Shown here one piece after another: positions 37,389-48,560 of a DNA stretch of 64,000 nt. The DNA is taken from NCBI GenBank assembly GCA_002007465.1, contig LNAC01000001.1, positions 5,826,757 to 5,890,756 of the forward strand, read 5' to 3'. The stretch comes from Ailurus styani. Its lineage: Eukaryota; Chordata; Mammalia; Carnivora; Ailuridae. Every line of letters starts with the position of its first letter. Position 1 is the stretch's first letter. The position numbers and the translations under genes are program-made. Below the pieces are notes generated by a model that had not been told where the DNA came from, made no database searches, and saw only the letters and a program-made list of their open reading frames with translations.

Positions 37389-38269
37389 GCCAGACAGGCA
37401 GGCAGGCAGACTGACACCGAGTCATGCCTGAGCTTTTCAAAAGCAAGAGCAGTAGGACGTCACCTTCTCTGAATCCTCAGCCTCGCTGTGGCGGCCGGTG
37501 AGGCTGGCGGCCCAGCAGGGCTGCGGCTCCGAGCTCCCAGCCCGCCTCCTCTCTCCCCGCCCTCCCCCCGAGGACTGAGAGGGTCACGGCACGTGGACTA
37601 AGCCTCCCCGGCTTCAGGGCTGCTCGGAGTCCCCGGAAATGACGAGCTCGGGGACCCACCTCAGCCCCGTGACTTCCCAGGCTTCGGTGTCGCCGGACAC
37701 GCTCCGTCAGGAGGGCCAGAACCAGCCGCGCCCCTCCACCCCGTCCCTCAGAAGGGCCTTTGACCGCCTCCCCTGGGAAGGTGGGGGGCTCTGTTCCTTC
37801 CCTGTCCGAGCAGCCGCCCCGTTGTCTACTTCAGGGGCGCCGCGCGAGTTTCCCGTGGCTGCTGGAGCGAGTGGTCTCTCCCGTGGTGGCTTACGCCAGC
37901 ACAAACCTGTCCTCTTCCAGGCCCGTGGCGTGGAAGTCCTAACGTGACGGTGTCTTGCCGCTTCCCGAGGCCCCTACACCCCCAGCTCGTGGCCCCCTCC
38001 ACCTTCAAGGCCAGCAGCACGCAGCTGCCGATCTCTGTCTCTGTCTGGCTTTTCCTCCTGTCGTCCTATCTTCTTCTCTGGCTCTGACCCTCCTGCCCCC
38101 TCTTGGAAGGGCCCTGTGACCCTCTTGCCCCATCCAGACCATTCAGGAGAATCGCCCTGCCCCAAATCGTTAACTTCGTCACATTCTCACATTCGTCCCA
38201 TTCTTGCCACGTGAGGTGACATACTCACAGGTTCTGAGGATTAGGACGTGGGCCCCCCACGGGCGTCAA

Positions 38270-38385
38270 ACAGACCACTTGCTGACGAGGTGACCTCTAG
38301 CAGACTGCTGAACCTTGGGCCTCCGCTGTAAATGGGGGATTGTAATAGGCCTACCCCAAGGGGGTACTGGGTCCTGGAACACAGC
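38270..38385 (+). repeat. MIR SINE remnant
   Basis: GCTGAACCTTGGGCCTCC, GCTGTAAATGGGGGATTGTA and ATAGGCCTACCCCAAGGG follow the MIR core. Confidence 0.6.
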
Positions 38386-41300
38386 CTGCGACCTGTCGTG
38401 GGTGCTCTGTCACGTGCCGTCGCGTGCTAGGTGTGTGGCGCCTGATCGGTCTGAGCTCTGGAAAGTTCTGCCTGAGCTCACGGGAAGCTCACCAGTGAGC
38501 CAGACGCTCGTGCACTGGGGCTGCAGTGGGTACCAGGAGGTGCAGGGGCATGGAAGAGCAAGGGCTCTGCCTGGAGCGGGGTGCGGAGCCAACAAGGAAG
38601 GTGTCCTAGACAAGGTGGCCCCGGAGATGTCGTTTGGCAGGGGTGGGAGGGGAAGGGTATTTCCTGCCCACGGAACAGCAGGGGTCAAGGCGCCGAGAAA
38701 CACGGGTGGGGGGTGGGTTCCAGGGAACTGCAGGCAGGTGGGCTCGGCCAGAGTGTGGGCCGTGACCCGCAGAGCAGAGAGCCTCATTCGTCCCCCCCAT
38801 TCTCTCACTTCCTAAGTACTCCTCGGTGCCCAGCTATTATTACAGGATGCTGACTCGATAGCCCTGATGCTGCCAGGGCCGCGTGCTTCCCAGAGTCCCT
38901 CTGCGCCCTCGTCTGGACCTGGAGGAGAGTCAGGATGTGACCCTGGCGGCCCCGGGGGCGGGGTGGCTTCCGCAGCCCGGCCCGCAGCCAGCGAGCGTGC
39001 GTGGTTTAGATTAGCTTTCCGTGATTCCGCGAGGGAGGCGTTCTGGTCGGGAACACATTTGCCATATTTCATTTCCCCACGGTTGGCCAGCGCTCTGGGC
39101 TCTGGACCACGTTTGCCGGAGGGCCGTTCGCGTTCCCCTCTGAGGCCTGGTGACTCAGAGCTCCAGGGTCACGGGCTCCTGCTCGCTGGCCGGTGCCACG
39201 CGCACCCCAGGGACCCGAGCGAACTGCCGAGTCATCCGGAAGTGTCCAGTTACGCTCAGGATGTCCGTCCGTCTGCAGGCCTGGCTGCCGGAACGCTGGC
39301 CGGACAAAGCCCTGCCTCCCAGCTCACGTACTCCCTTTCGAAATGGACTTTTCTCAATGCGGCGTTGGATTTCAATAAACTAATCCTGCTTCCAAATCTT
39401 TCTACAAATAGAATGATAGAAAATTCAAAACATATGCCTGCAACCAACTCCTCGCTAGCAATGTAATACCCTTTTAGAATACCTTTCGGGTTTTCGTTCA
39501 TTTGCTTCTTTTCCTAATTAGTGTTGATAAAGCTCTTGTTGGCGAGGAGTTTAAATCCTTGCCCCCATCCCGGTCCCCCAGGTCTTCTTCCACAAACGTT
39601 GCATCTCAAGGCTTTATAGGTTGATGTCAGGCACAGAAATGTTATCTGCAGTTCAAACTGTGACTTGTGCTTAGCTCCCTTAGTCCAGTTTTGTCTTAAT
39701 AGCCACAAAGATTTTCTGTCCATGTGATATGACCTTTCTTCCTTCTGAAATACAGCTGGGTATTTTTCTTCAGGCAGAAAATTTACTTTTGCCAACGTTG
39801 TTTATCTGAACCATGGTTACTGAACGCGTTACTTGGATATTAATCTTGCGGATAACTGCATGTCTAGAGCCCCAAACAATTTGCATCAGGGAAGTCCTGA
39901 AATATGTTAGTTTTATCTGTTTTATCACTCACCAGAAAATAGTGTCGCTTGATTTATGCAGTGCGAGCTGGCCGGACGGTTTTTATGGGCTGGTAAATAT
40001 TCAGTGTTTATCTGCAAGGCTGGTTTAAGTGAGTTTGCTTTATTATGATACACCTGGGGCAGTACATTTACTAATCAGCTACGACTCCAGTGACGAGCGA
40101 TGGGAAGAGAAGATACTTTTGCCAAGAGCTCTATTGTCCAGAGGCAGGAGAATCTCTCCTTTGTCCCGCAGCATGAGAAGGGAGTAATAGAACTTGTTCT
40201 TTTGGGCTTCATTTTCCACTGAATGCAAAGGTCACTTTGGAGTAGAGAGACGGAGAAATACGAGGACAAGGGGACAGCCTTCTGTTGTGCAGGAGGGCCT
40301 TTGTGCGTGTGAGCAGCGGGGGCAGGACAGTTAGTGACAGGGAGGGAGGAGCCCAACCGCCCAAACGTGAGAGGTGCATTTGCATAATAGAGTCATTTTA
40401 AGGAAAAGATTAGATCAAGTAAATTGTGGGCTTAATGCAAGATGTCATCATCTCTCTTTCAAAAGACATAATGACATTGGAACTTGCAAACTACAATTAC
40501 AAATATAAGTTTTATCCCTCTGAAGAGAAAACTGGTAATTAAAATCCATCACTTTCTGTGTAATTGTAAAATACAGTGTGATGTCAAAATTCCCTCTGAA
40601 AGGCTAAATTTTATCTCTGGATAATGGCAAAACATCTAAGTGTTCTGTTATTAAGAATCCAAAGGCTGTAAATTGGTGCATGATCGTAGTGACAAGAACA
40701 CTCTTGTCATTTTTTTCCAAGAGACAGACGTGAAGTCTCTTCATGAAAATGTGAAGACAGACATTTTTAAGCGTGGCACCTTTGAACCCAAATCTCTGTG
40801 CCTTCATAACCTCTGCCCCGTGGGTAGAAGTCACTGATACTTCTGAAATCATCGACCATTCTGTCTCTAAGAGAAAGCCCCGTGAAACACTTGGCTGGGC
40901 CCTGCTCCGCTCTCAGACCTGGCTGAGCCGAGATGCTCAGGACTTGTTTCTGGGCTTCGTGGCTCCTCCTGTCCTTCCCTAATGACACGTCCTTGGAATG
41001 CAAGCGCTGTCTCTGCTCCCCAGGTCAGCGCCGAGCCCCCTTTCAGGTTGTCCTGCCCATACGGTTTCTTCCTTTGCCTTTTTTGTCAACCCTCTGTCTC
41101 CCGATGACCTTGTATCTTCTTTCCTCATCGGACCGCATGGTAATACTTCCTTTGATGTAAATGAGTAAGTGAAAATCCAGAGCCACGGGAAAGATGACCC
41201 AGGGGACAGCATTCACTTACCCAAGGTGCTTTGTTCTACAGAGATCGCCACTGACTTCCTCTGGGGAGGGCAGCTGAGACCTAACGTGCTTTCCCCAAAC

Positions 41301-43149
41301 TGCCTTCCCTGTGGCTCTTCACTCCTTTGTTCTCGGCAAGCATCTGCTCTGTGCAGGCCTAAGCGACCACCCTGGGTTTTGACAGTGAGGCCGGAGCCTT
41401 GGGACATCACAAGAGAGGAGGGGAAAAAAGCCAGTGTGGTCCATACAAGGAGGGGACAGCCGCTACGGCACGGGCAAGAGGAGGAGGGTGGGCCCCAGGT
41501 GCCTGGGATGGGAGTGATGGGCGACGTCCCTGAAGGACAAAGTCAGCAATGTCGAAGAGCTCAGTAGCCCGGGACCCTCAGTCAACCGGCTCAGCATCGG
41601 GTTCCAAGGAAAATGCAAATTTACCTGGCTTTGGCCAGGTGTCCATCGTGGACCCAATCTGTGACCCGTGGCGCAGAGCCCTGGGCGAGGAAGCCCCTCC
41701 CACTGCACAGGCTGTCCTATGAGAGAGCTGACCCTGCAGGAAGGGTCTGGCCAGAGTGCAGTGGGCTGTGCTGGGGGCAGGGTGGGGGGTGGGGAGGTGG
41801 CGCAGGTGCTGGTGCCCAGCGGTGCCCAACCTCTAGCTGTAAGCATGCTGGCCCCACGACGTGGCCCAGAACCCTGCGGGCCCCATCCCAGAGCCTGGCA
41901 TTGGAGGGGGGGCGGCAGCGATGCATGTTGGGGTCCGAATCAAGTCTCAACCGGTTATACACTTCCAAAATCGGTTCCGTTCATTTTCAGCCTCTTGGCC
42001 TCTACACATAAATGTCCATGTTTCTCGCTCCAAGATTTCTCATCCCAACGTGGAGAGTCCAGGGTAGGAAAGGCAAGGCCGGTGGGACGGGAACAAGGTT
42101 TGTGAACAAGGTTCTGCCCTCATCCTCCCACCTGCTGCCACTCGCCGTCCCACCCACCCGTGTGAGAGCAGCCGTTTCTGCGCATCGATGAGAGTTGTCA
42201 GGCCCTGAGTGCCTCAGGATGGAGAAGGCAAGAGATCTTAGCGGTCAAGCTTGACGGTGAATTACACATAATTGCGTGCTTTCCGTGAATTCTCCAGATA
42301 AAGGAAGACCACGTGTGACAGGGATTGACTATGCATTCTGGTCTTTGACCTCACAGAGAGAGAGATCTATCCCATCCCCAAGTTTATGTAGCTGATGAAA
42401 GCACCCATTTTTCATCCAAATGTGAGGTTTTGTTTTGTTTTTTGTTTTTTGCCGTGTTCTAGCACGCTGTCATTACCATGGCCCACCAATGACACAGCCA
42501 GCTCCCACAGCCACGTGACATGGCAGCTCTTGCTCCCACTCTCGAGTTTTGGGGGAGAAACTGAACTGTATACAGACGGTTATTAGTTTCCTGGGGGAGA
42601 CAGAAAGTTAACCGTTGGGAAGATGTGTTATTCAAATCACTGAGCAGATTCCTACCACAGTGGAATGAATTTTGCTGGTCAACCCCTTCCCAGCTTTGCT
42701 TCTTTAGGGACTGACCTCTGCCCACAGAAGTTTTGAAGTTATTATATTCAGGGCTTTTCATTTCTTTTCCTGAGTCAGTAGAGATTCAAGAGAGAGGCAT
42801 AAAAATGTTGACTGCTTCTCTCTATTGCCAACCCCCTCGGAGGAAGACCCCCTTTGAGTGTGCTCAGACTCAAGGGCATGTCACCAAGTTCAGTTCATTA
42901 CCATTACCTGAGAAATAAGCACGGGGTGGCCACTGTCGCAGCCTGTCAAGTTATCCTCTGTAAAAAATGTTGGTGGAGATAGAGCCATGGCCAAGAACGG
43001 TAGACTGCAGGCATCGACTGGTGGTTCTAGAGAGCAGTGACCAGCAGGGGCCAGAGTCTCTTGCCAGTGAGGTGGTTTCCAAGACGGAGGTAGCACCGGA
43101 CTGCCGCTGAATAGAAAGATCACGCACTTCGCTCAGGTCCACGAGTCAA

Positions 43150-43290
43150 GTCCAGCTTTACCACTTACTCAACATGACCATCTTTAGCAAGTTGCTAGAA
43201 CATGGAGCCTTGGTGTTTAAATGTGTGAGATGGGATGTGTAGACTTTACAGGGTGGCTAGAAGGATTAAAGATACTGCCTGCTGGACCCA
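43150..43290 (+). repeat. MIR SINE remnant
   Basis: CAGCTTTACCACTTACTCAA, GCAAGTTGCTAGAACATGG and GGCTAGAAGGATTAAAGATA follow MIR in order. Confidence 0.65.
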
Positions 43291-43984
43291 GGACAATCCC
43301 TAGTAGTGGGAGAACCCAACAGATAGCATGTTGGTGACCTCAGATATGCTCATTCCTTTCAAGTGTGCCTGCTGGTTTGTTTAAGGGTGAGGAAAGGCAT
43401 GACAGGGAAGGTGACCTTGTCCCCGTAATATAAAAAGGGACTCAGACGGAAGGGTGTGTGCTTGAGATCTCCTACTGCCTCTTTCAAGATGGTTCCGTGG
43501 GCCTGGGCCGTGAGAAGGGGCTCTGGAGGCCCAGAGCAGGCTGGCAGGGGATCCGGAATAAGGACAGGGCTTGGCCAGTGGGAAGCCTCCCTCACTGAAA
43601 GGAGTAAGGAGGGGAGAGGTGTAGGGAAGTTGAAGCCCTTGAGCTATGTCTGTAGTTTTTACTGAACATACAAAGTATGTACAAAACTTCCCAGGCTTTC
43701 AGAAAAGGGGGTTCTCTTCCCGTCGTATCCAAGGCGCGTAATCCAGACATTCGGCACTCTTCCTTGGTTTCCTAGGGTGTGCTAGGCCCTGGGGACAGTC
43801 CTCTGTGACGGAGACACATGTAAAGGCCATAGGACATAGCCGCGAACTGTTATAAATACGTAAGTGTCGTAAACACGGTCAGGCACAGGAGCTGTCCTCT
43901 CCCTCAAGCATCCTCCCGTTCTTAATGCCCGGGGGCCAGATTCCTCTTCCCCACGATGGGCGGCTGTCCTTATTATAATTCAGG

Positions 43985-44145
43985 TTCACTGAGCGACTGC
44001 TATGTGTGAAGGATTTGCAGAGTCTCCCGGCACCTTTGGGTCAGGGGATGGCCTTGTCCCCATCTTACAAATGAGGGAACAGAGTCTCTAGGGCGTATGT
44101 AACTTGACCAGGGGCTCACGGCATGTGGGCTTGACACCAGATCAG
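43985..44145 (-). repeat. MIR SINE remnant, antisense
   Basis: CACTGAGCGACTGCTATGTG, CCCCATCTTACAAATGAGGG and TATGTAACTTGACCAGGG follow reversed MIR. Confidence 0.7.
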
Positions 44146-44788
44146 CCTCTTGTATTTCTCCTTCCCCAGCCCTCGGTCTTCCAGTTCTGCAGCTTGGCTG
44201 TTGATAGAGGCCAGAGGGGAGGAGCCTTCCAAAAGCAACTGAAATGTGATACACATTCATGGTTTTCCTTAGATCCCATACATGCCCAGATACAAAGCAT
44301 GGAAACCCCCCAAAATCTGTCCGTCAGAAAGAATGGTTTACTACCGACCTCTTAACCTCTCTCAGTCATCTCTTCTGGTTCTCACAGCCCAGTCAGAAGG
44401 GCACACTGGACCTCCTGAATGTCTGTCCGTGCTATTTAGGAAGTTCATGGAGGTCGACTGACAAAACTGGGTTTGAGAAAAGACAAGGACATTTATCCCT
44501 TGTTTAATTATGCCTAGGGTGTAACTTTATGCCTCCACTTTTTTGTTTTATTATGGTAAAACATTTTAAATATCACTTTGACAAGCAACAGGATGAATGA
44601 TTAGGTTATGGAAATCATGACTACATACCTGCTGAGTGGATAGAAAAAAAGCCAAATCAAAAGACTCACTGTTGGAGGAATAGGTGCTTGTACCTAAAAA
44701 TAAGATTTCCAGTGACAACATTACAACAGAATAAAAAGGTCAGCATCCAAATGAGCTAGAAGTACAGAGGATGTACCTTGGAAAACAC

Positions 44789-46318
44789 ACTTGTTTTTAA
44801 CAACTTTACTGAAGTATGATTGACATACAAGAAGCTGTGGGTATTTAATGTATACACCTTGATGAGTTTGGGGATACGTATACATCCAAGAAACCGTCAT
44901 CATGATCGATGCCATGAACGTATTATCTCCAAAAGTTTCTTCCTAACCTCTTCATTTATTTGTGTGTGTGTATGAGAGAGAGAGAGAAGGGGAACACAAC
45001 ATAAGATCTACTCTCTTGGCAAAATTTTAAGTATACGATAGAGTATTATTAACTATAGACTCTGTTGTATAGTCGATTCCTTGGACTGACTTTGCATAAC
45101 TGAAAGGTCGTACTCTTTGACTCATGCCTCCCCAAAGCTCCTCCCTTCCCCCAGCTCCTGGCAACCACCATTCTAGTCTCTGCTTTTATCAGTTCGACTT
45201 TTGCAGATTCCACATATAAGTGAGATTGTGCAGTGTTTGTCTTTGTGTCTGACTTATTTCACTTAGGGTCATGTCATCCAGGTTTATCCATGTTGTCTCA
45301 AATGGCAGGATTTCCTTCTTTTTTAAGGCTGAGTCATCTTCAGCTTTGTGTACATACATTTATTTTATCCATTGGTCCATCAAAGGATGCGGTTTGGTTC
45401 CATGTCTTGGGCATTGTGAATAAAGTTGTAGTGAACATGGGAGTTTAGATACCTCTTCCAGATCCTGATTTCAGCTCCTCTGGATATATACCTAGAAGTA
45501 GGACCACTGATGATATGGTAGTTCGATTTTTCATTTTTTGAGGGATTTCCATACTCTTTCCTGCAAAGGCCGTCTCACTTTGCATCCCCATGATGTACGG
45601 TACAAGGGTACAAGTGCTTCCCTTTCTCAACATCCTTGCCAATTCTTGTTATCTTGTGCTTTTTTTTTTATACTAGCCATTCAAACTGATATGAAGTGGT
45701 ATTTCTTTGTGCTTTTGATTTGCATCTCCCTGATCATCAGAGATGTTGAGCATCTTTTTTGTGTAACTCTTGGCCATTTGTATGTCTTCTTGGAAGATGT
45801 GTCTATTAAGTTCCTTTGCCCATTCTTTAATCTGGTTATTTAGGATTTTTTTTTTTTTTTGCTTTTGAGTTGTAGGAGTTCCCTATGTATTTTGTGTATT
45901 AGTCCTTTGTCAGATAGAGGGTTTACAAATATTTCCTCCCATTCTGTAGGTTGCCTTTCATTTTGTTGATTATTTTTCCTTTACTGTAAGGAAGCTTCTT
46001 AGTTCAATATATTCCCACTTGTCTCTCTTTGCTTTTGTTGCCTGTTCTTTTGGTGTCATGTCCAAGAAATCTTTGCCAAGACCAATGTCAAGGAGCTTTT
46101 CCCCTATATTTTCTTGAAATTGTAAGTTTTAAGTCTTATATTTAAGTCGTTACTCCATTTTTTACTTCATTTTTGCAGCACTAGAGGACAAGGGTCTGGT
46201 TTATTCTTTTGCATGTGGCTATCCAGTTTTCCCAGCACCATTTATTAAGGAGATTATCCTTTCCCCATTGGCCTTTCTTGGCACCTTTATCAAAGATCAA
46301 TCGACCAAAGACCTTGAG
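44789..46318 (-). mobile_element. Old LINE-1 (L1MA-type), antisense, dead
   Basis: The plus strand reads as the reverse of an L1 3' UTR and ORF2 end: TTTACTGAAGTATGATTGAC, CCTGGCAACCACCATTCTAG, TTTGCATCCCCATGATGTA and TTTTCCCAGCACCATTTATT appear in the expected order. It is about 1.5 kb, 5'-truncated in element terms, and riddled with stops and indels. Its thymine runs (45660, 45848) are sense-strand pyrimidine tracts. Confidence 0.92.
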
Positions 46319-46522
46319 ACCAAAGAGAAATGTAAAGACGTTGAGTAGCGTTGTTTCACGCTATAGGAGTAAAAGAAGTAATATTTCTTAAATAAAATGG
46401 GACTTTACAATATTTCTCACTAAGTTAATGGACAATATCTTGAAGACTTTGGACTCTGCCATCCATGTTGCTAAAAATTCACATATTCAAATTGGCCATC
46501 GACATTTCTGGGCTGTTTTCTC

Positions 46523-46607
46523 CCATCCAAGTACTAACCAGGCCCGACCCGCTTAGCTTCCAAGATCAGACAAGATCGGGCGCGTTCAGTGTGGTATGGC
46601 CGTAGAC
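46523..46607 (-). pseudogene. 5S rRNA retropseudogene, 3'-truncated, tailless
   Basis: On the - strand the sequence starts exactly at 5S position 1 (GTCTACGGCCATACCAC), continues through GAACGCGCCCGATCTTG and GTTAGTACTTGGATGGG and stops near 5S position 87. It has a few substitutions and one deletion (AAGCAGGGTC to AAGCGGGTC). The last third of 5S, including part of the internal promoter surroundings, is missing. The 16-bp word TCTGGGCTGTTTTCTC flanks it at 46507-46522 and 46608-46623, a target-site duplication. No poly(A) is present. Confidence 0.93.
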
Positions 46608-47008
46608 TCTGGGCTGTTTTCTCTGTGGGAAAATGGCGACTGTCCTTAAGTGTGTGGTGGCCTTCTACTGGGGCACGCACAGCACTTCACAGTTATCAGG
46701 AAACACTAATACTGTTCTATAGCCTCCAGGGATTTTATAGTCACTGCATCACACATACACCTGGTTGTCCAAGCCATGCGGCCCTTTGGCATTTGGGGCA
46801 TTAAAATTCCAAGGCCCCCTGCCCTAGAAGACCCAATTTTGTCAAAGTTCCAGGTCCAGATTCCCAAGCAGTGACCTAGTGTTGGTTTTCTCTTTTAAAA
46901 TGTTTTACACTTGCTTAAATACTGTTTGTACCCCCTTTGCTTGATTTCCTGTCATGTTTTAGCCACTTTCTATGGTATTTGTACATCAAACGTTGCTCCT
47001 TTGTTTTA

Positions 47009-47212
47009 TTTTTATTTATTTTTTAAAAGATTTTATTTATTTATTTGACAGAGAGAGAGAGCACAAGTAGGCAGAGAGGCAGGCAGAGGGAGAGGGGGAA
47101 GCAGGCTCCCTGCTGAGCAGAGAGCCTGAAGTGGGGCTCCATCCCAGGACCGTGAGACCGTGACCTGAGCTGAAGGCAGAGGCTTAACGCACTGAGCCAC
47201 CCAGGCACCCCG
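47009..47212 (-). mobile_element. Carnivore SINE, mustelid-type, antisense
   Basis: The - strand gives a GGGGTGCCTGGGTGGCTCAG head, GGGATGGAGCCCCACTTCAG, CTGCCTGCCTCTCTGCCTAC and an AAATAAATAAATAAAATCTT tail. The target-site duplication is weak (CTTTGTTTTA versus CCTTGTTTTA), so it is older than the copies at 6339 and 63521. Confidence 0.93.
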
Positions 47213-47357
47213 CCCTTGTTTTAAATCACTATGGTGACCAGTGTCCTTCCCTCTTCCTCTTTCCTGGTCTTACCCTTCTGCACACCCCAGTCCAACCCTC
47301 CTCCAATCCTACCTTCCAGCTGTTTGCAAGCTCCTGTGTCTGAAACTGCTCGGAAAT

Positions 47358-47361
<4 letters not shown>

Positions 47362-47416
<55 letters not shown>
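47362..47416. repeat. (CA)n microsatellite, ~27 units
   Basis: A perfect AC/CA dinucleotide run of about 55 nt, long enough to be highly polymorphic. Confidence 0.97.
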
Positions 47417-47419
<3 letters not shown>

Positions 47420-47600
47420 TCTTTTATCTCTTTTCTCCCTATCAGGAAAACAAATTTATCAATGAACATGTTCAAATTGCAGCAAGATTATTTGTTTTTT
47501 TAAGTGGCCACATTTCCCGGTAGATAAACTACTTGATAAGAGCAAGCGCGATGGATTATGGACATTGGGGAGGGTTTGTGCTTTGGTGAGGGCTGTGAAA

Positions 47601-47601
47601 N
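47601..47601. other. Ambiguous base (N)
   Basis: A single N in the loop of a small inverted repeat, GGGCTG-TGAAAN-CAGCCC (47590-47607). It is intronic and has no coding effect. Confidence 0.95.
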
Positions 47602-48019
47602 CAGCCCCTACGTAGCATCCACTCAGCTTCAATAGCAGAGGGATAGCAACTCTGCCTCCCCAGTTCCAGGGGCTTAGCATCCACTGGAAACTGCTGGTGC
47701 TCCTTTATCCTGGTCTTCCGAGGCGGGGAAAGAGGGACTGAAACCATTTCATTGGCCTTACAGTGTGCAGCAGGGGCTCCATATCCCACATCCCCCTAAA
47801 TCTGGGATCACTTGGGTGACATGCTAGTAACCATCATGGCTCTTGCCCTGTTTACCCACGTGCACCTGCCTGGCTCTCAGCCAAGGGGGGGGAGGGGGGC
47901 GTGGATGCAGGTCAGGTCTTCTGCTCTCTGTCCCCAAGGCCCGTGCAGGACCCAGCACAGGTGGGGCCTTGATACACCTCAGAGCACCAGAGGGGACAGG
48001 CTGGGCTCTACTGTCAGGT

Positions 48020-48130
48020 GGCCCCGCTCTCTGGCTTTAGCCACATATGTAACCTCCTAGGTTCTAGTTTTCTTATCCAGAATGGATAATGAGACCTAAC
48101 TCTTAGGGTCCCTGGTAGGATTCATGGGTG
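48020..48130 (+). repeat. MIR SINE remnant
   Basis: GTAACCTCCTAGGTTCTAG, TTTTCTTATCCAGAATGGAT and AATGAGACCTAACTCTTAGG follow the MIR core. Confidence 0.6.
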
Positions 48131-48344
48131 GAATTCAGCTCTTGATCCCTCCTCTAAGAGTTCTTTCCTGACCAGCCTGCTTAACACAACCACCCCCTGG
48201 ACCCTCCAACTCAGCTGACTCCTTCATAACACTCCCCACCCCTGGATTTGAGAGGAAGTCTAGCAAACAAGTCATTTTGCTTGTTTTTTGTTTTGTTTTG
48301 TTTTGTTGTTGTTGTTGGTTTTTTTTCCTTGCAACTTTAAAGCA

Positions 48345-48430
48345 AACAGGAGGTTTTGTCCGCAGTGGTCAACCACTATATCCCCAGTGCCTGGCAGGTA
48401 GTAAGTGCCAGATAATTCTGTGTGTGATTA
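48345..48430 (+). repeat. L2 3' end
   Basis: CACTATATCCCCAGTGCCTG followed by GCAGGTAGTAAGTGCCAGA is the L2 terminus. A TTTTG-rich run (48286-48310) precedes it, and TGGATGGATAGA leads into the next repeat. Confidence 0.7.
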
Positions 48431-48454
48431 AAGTCTGCAACATGGTGGGAGGAT

Positions 48455-48560
48455 GGGCGGGTGGATGGATGGATAGATGGATAGAAGAAGGAAGGAAGGA
48501 AGGAAGGAAGGAAGGAAGGAAGGAAGGAAGGAAGGAAGGAAAAGAAGGAAAGAGAGAAAG
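48455..48560. repeat. (TGGA)n then (GGAA)n microsatellite
   Basis: GGGTGGATGGATGGATAGAT passes into about fourteen AAGG units from 48485 to 48542, then decays as AAAGAAGGAAAGAGAG. It adjoins the L2 tail. Confidence 0.95.

Noticed and set aside
38050..38260. Ancient dispersed repeat (segments like CTCACAGGTTCTGAGGATTA)
   Set aside because: The sequence resembles a common mammalian relic, but I could not name the family with confidence, so it is not listed as a feature.
46523..46607. Functional 5S rRNA gene
   Set aside because: The last third is missing and there are internal changes, so it is a pseudogene.
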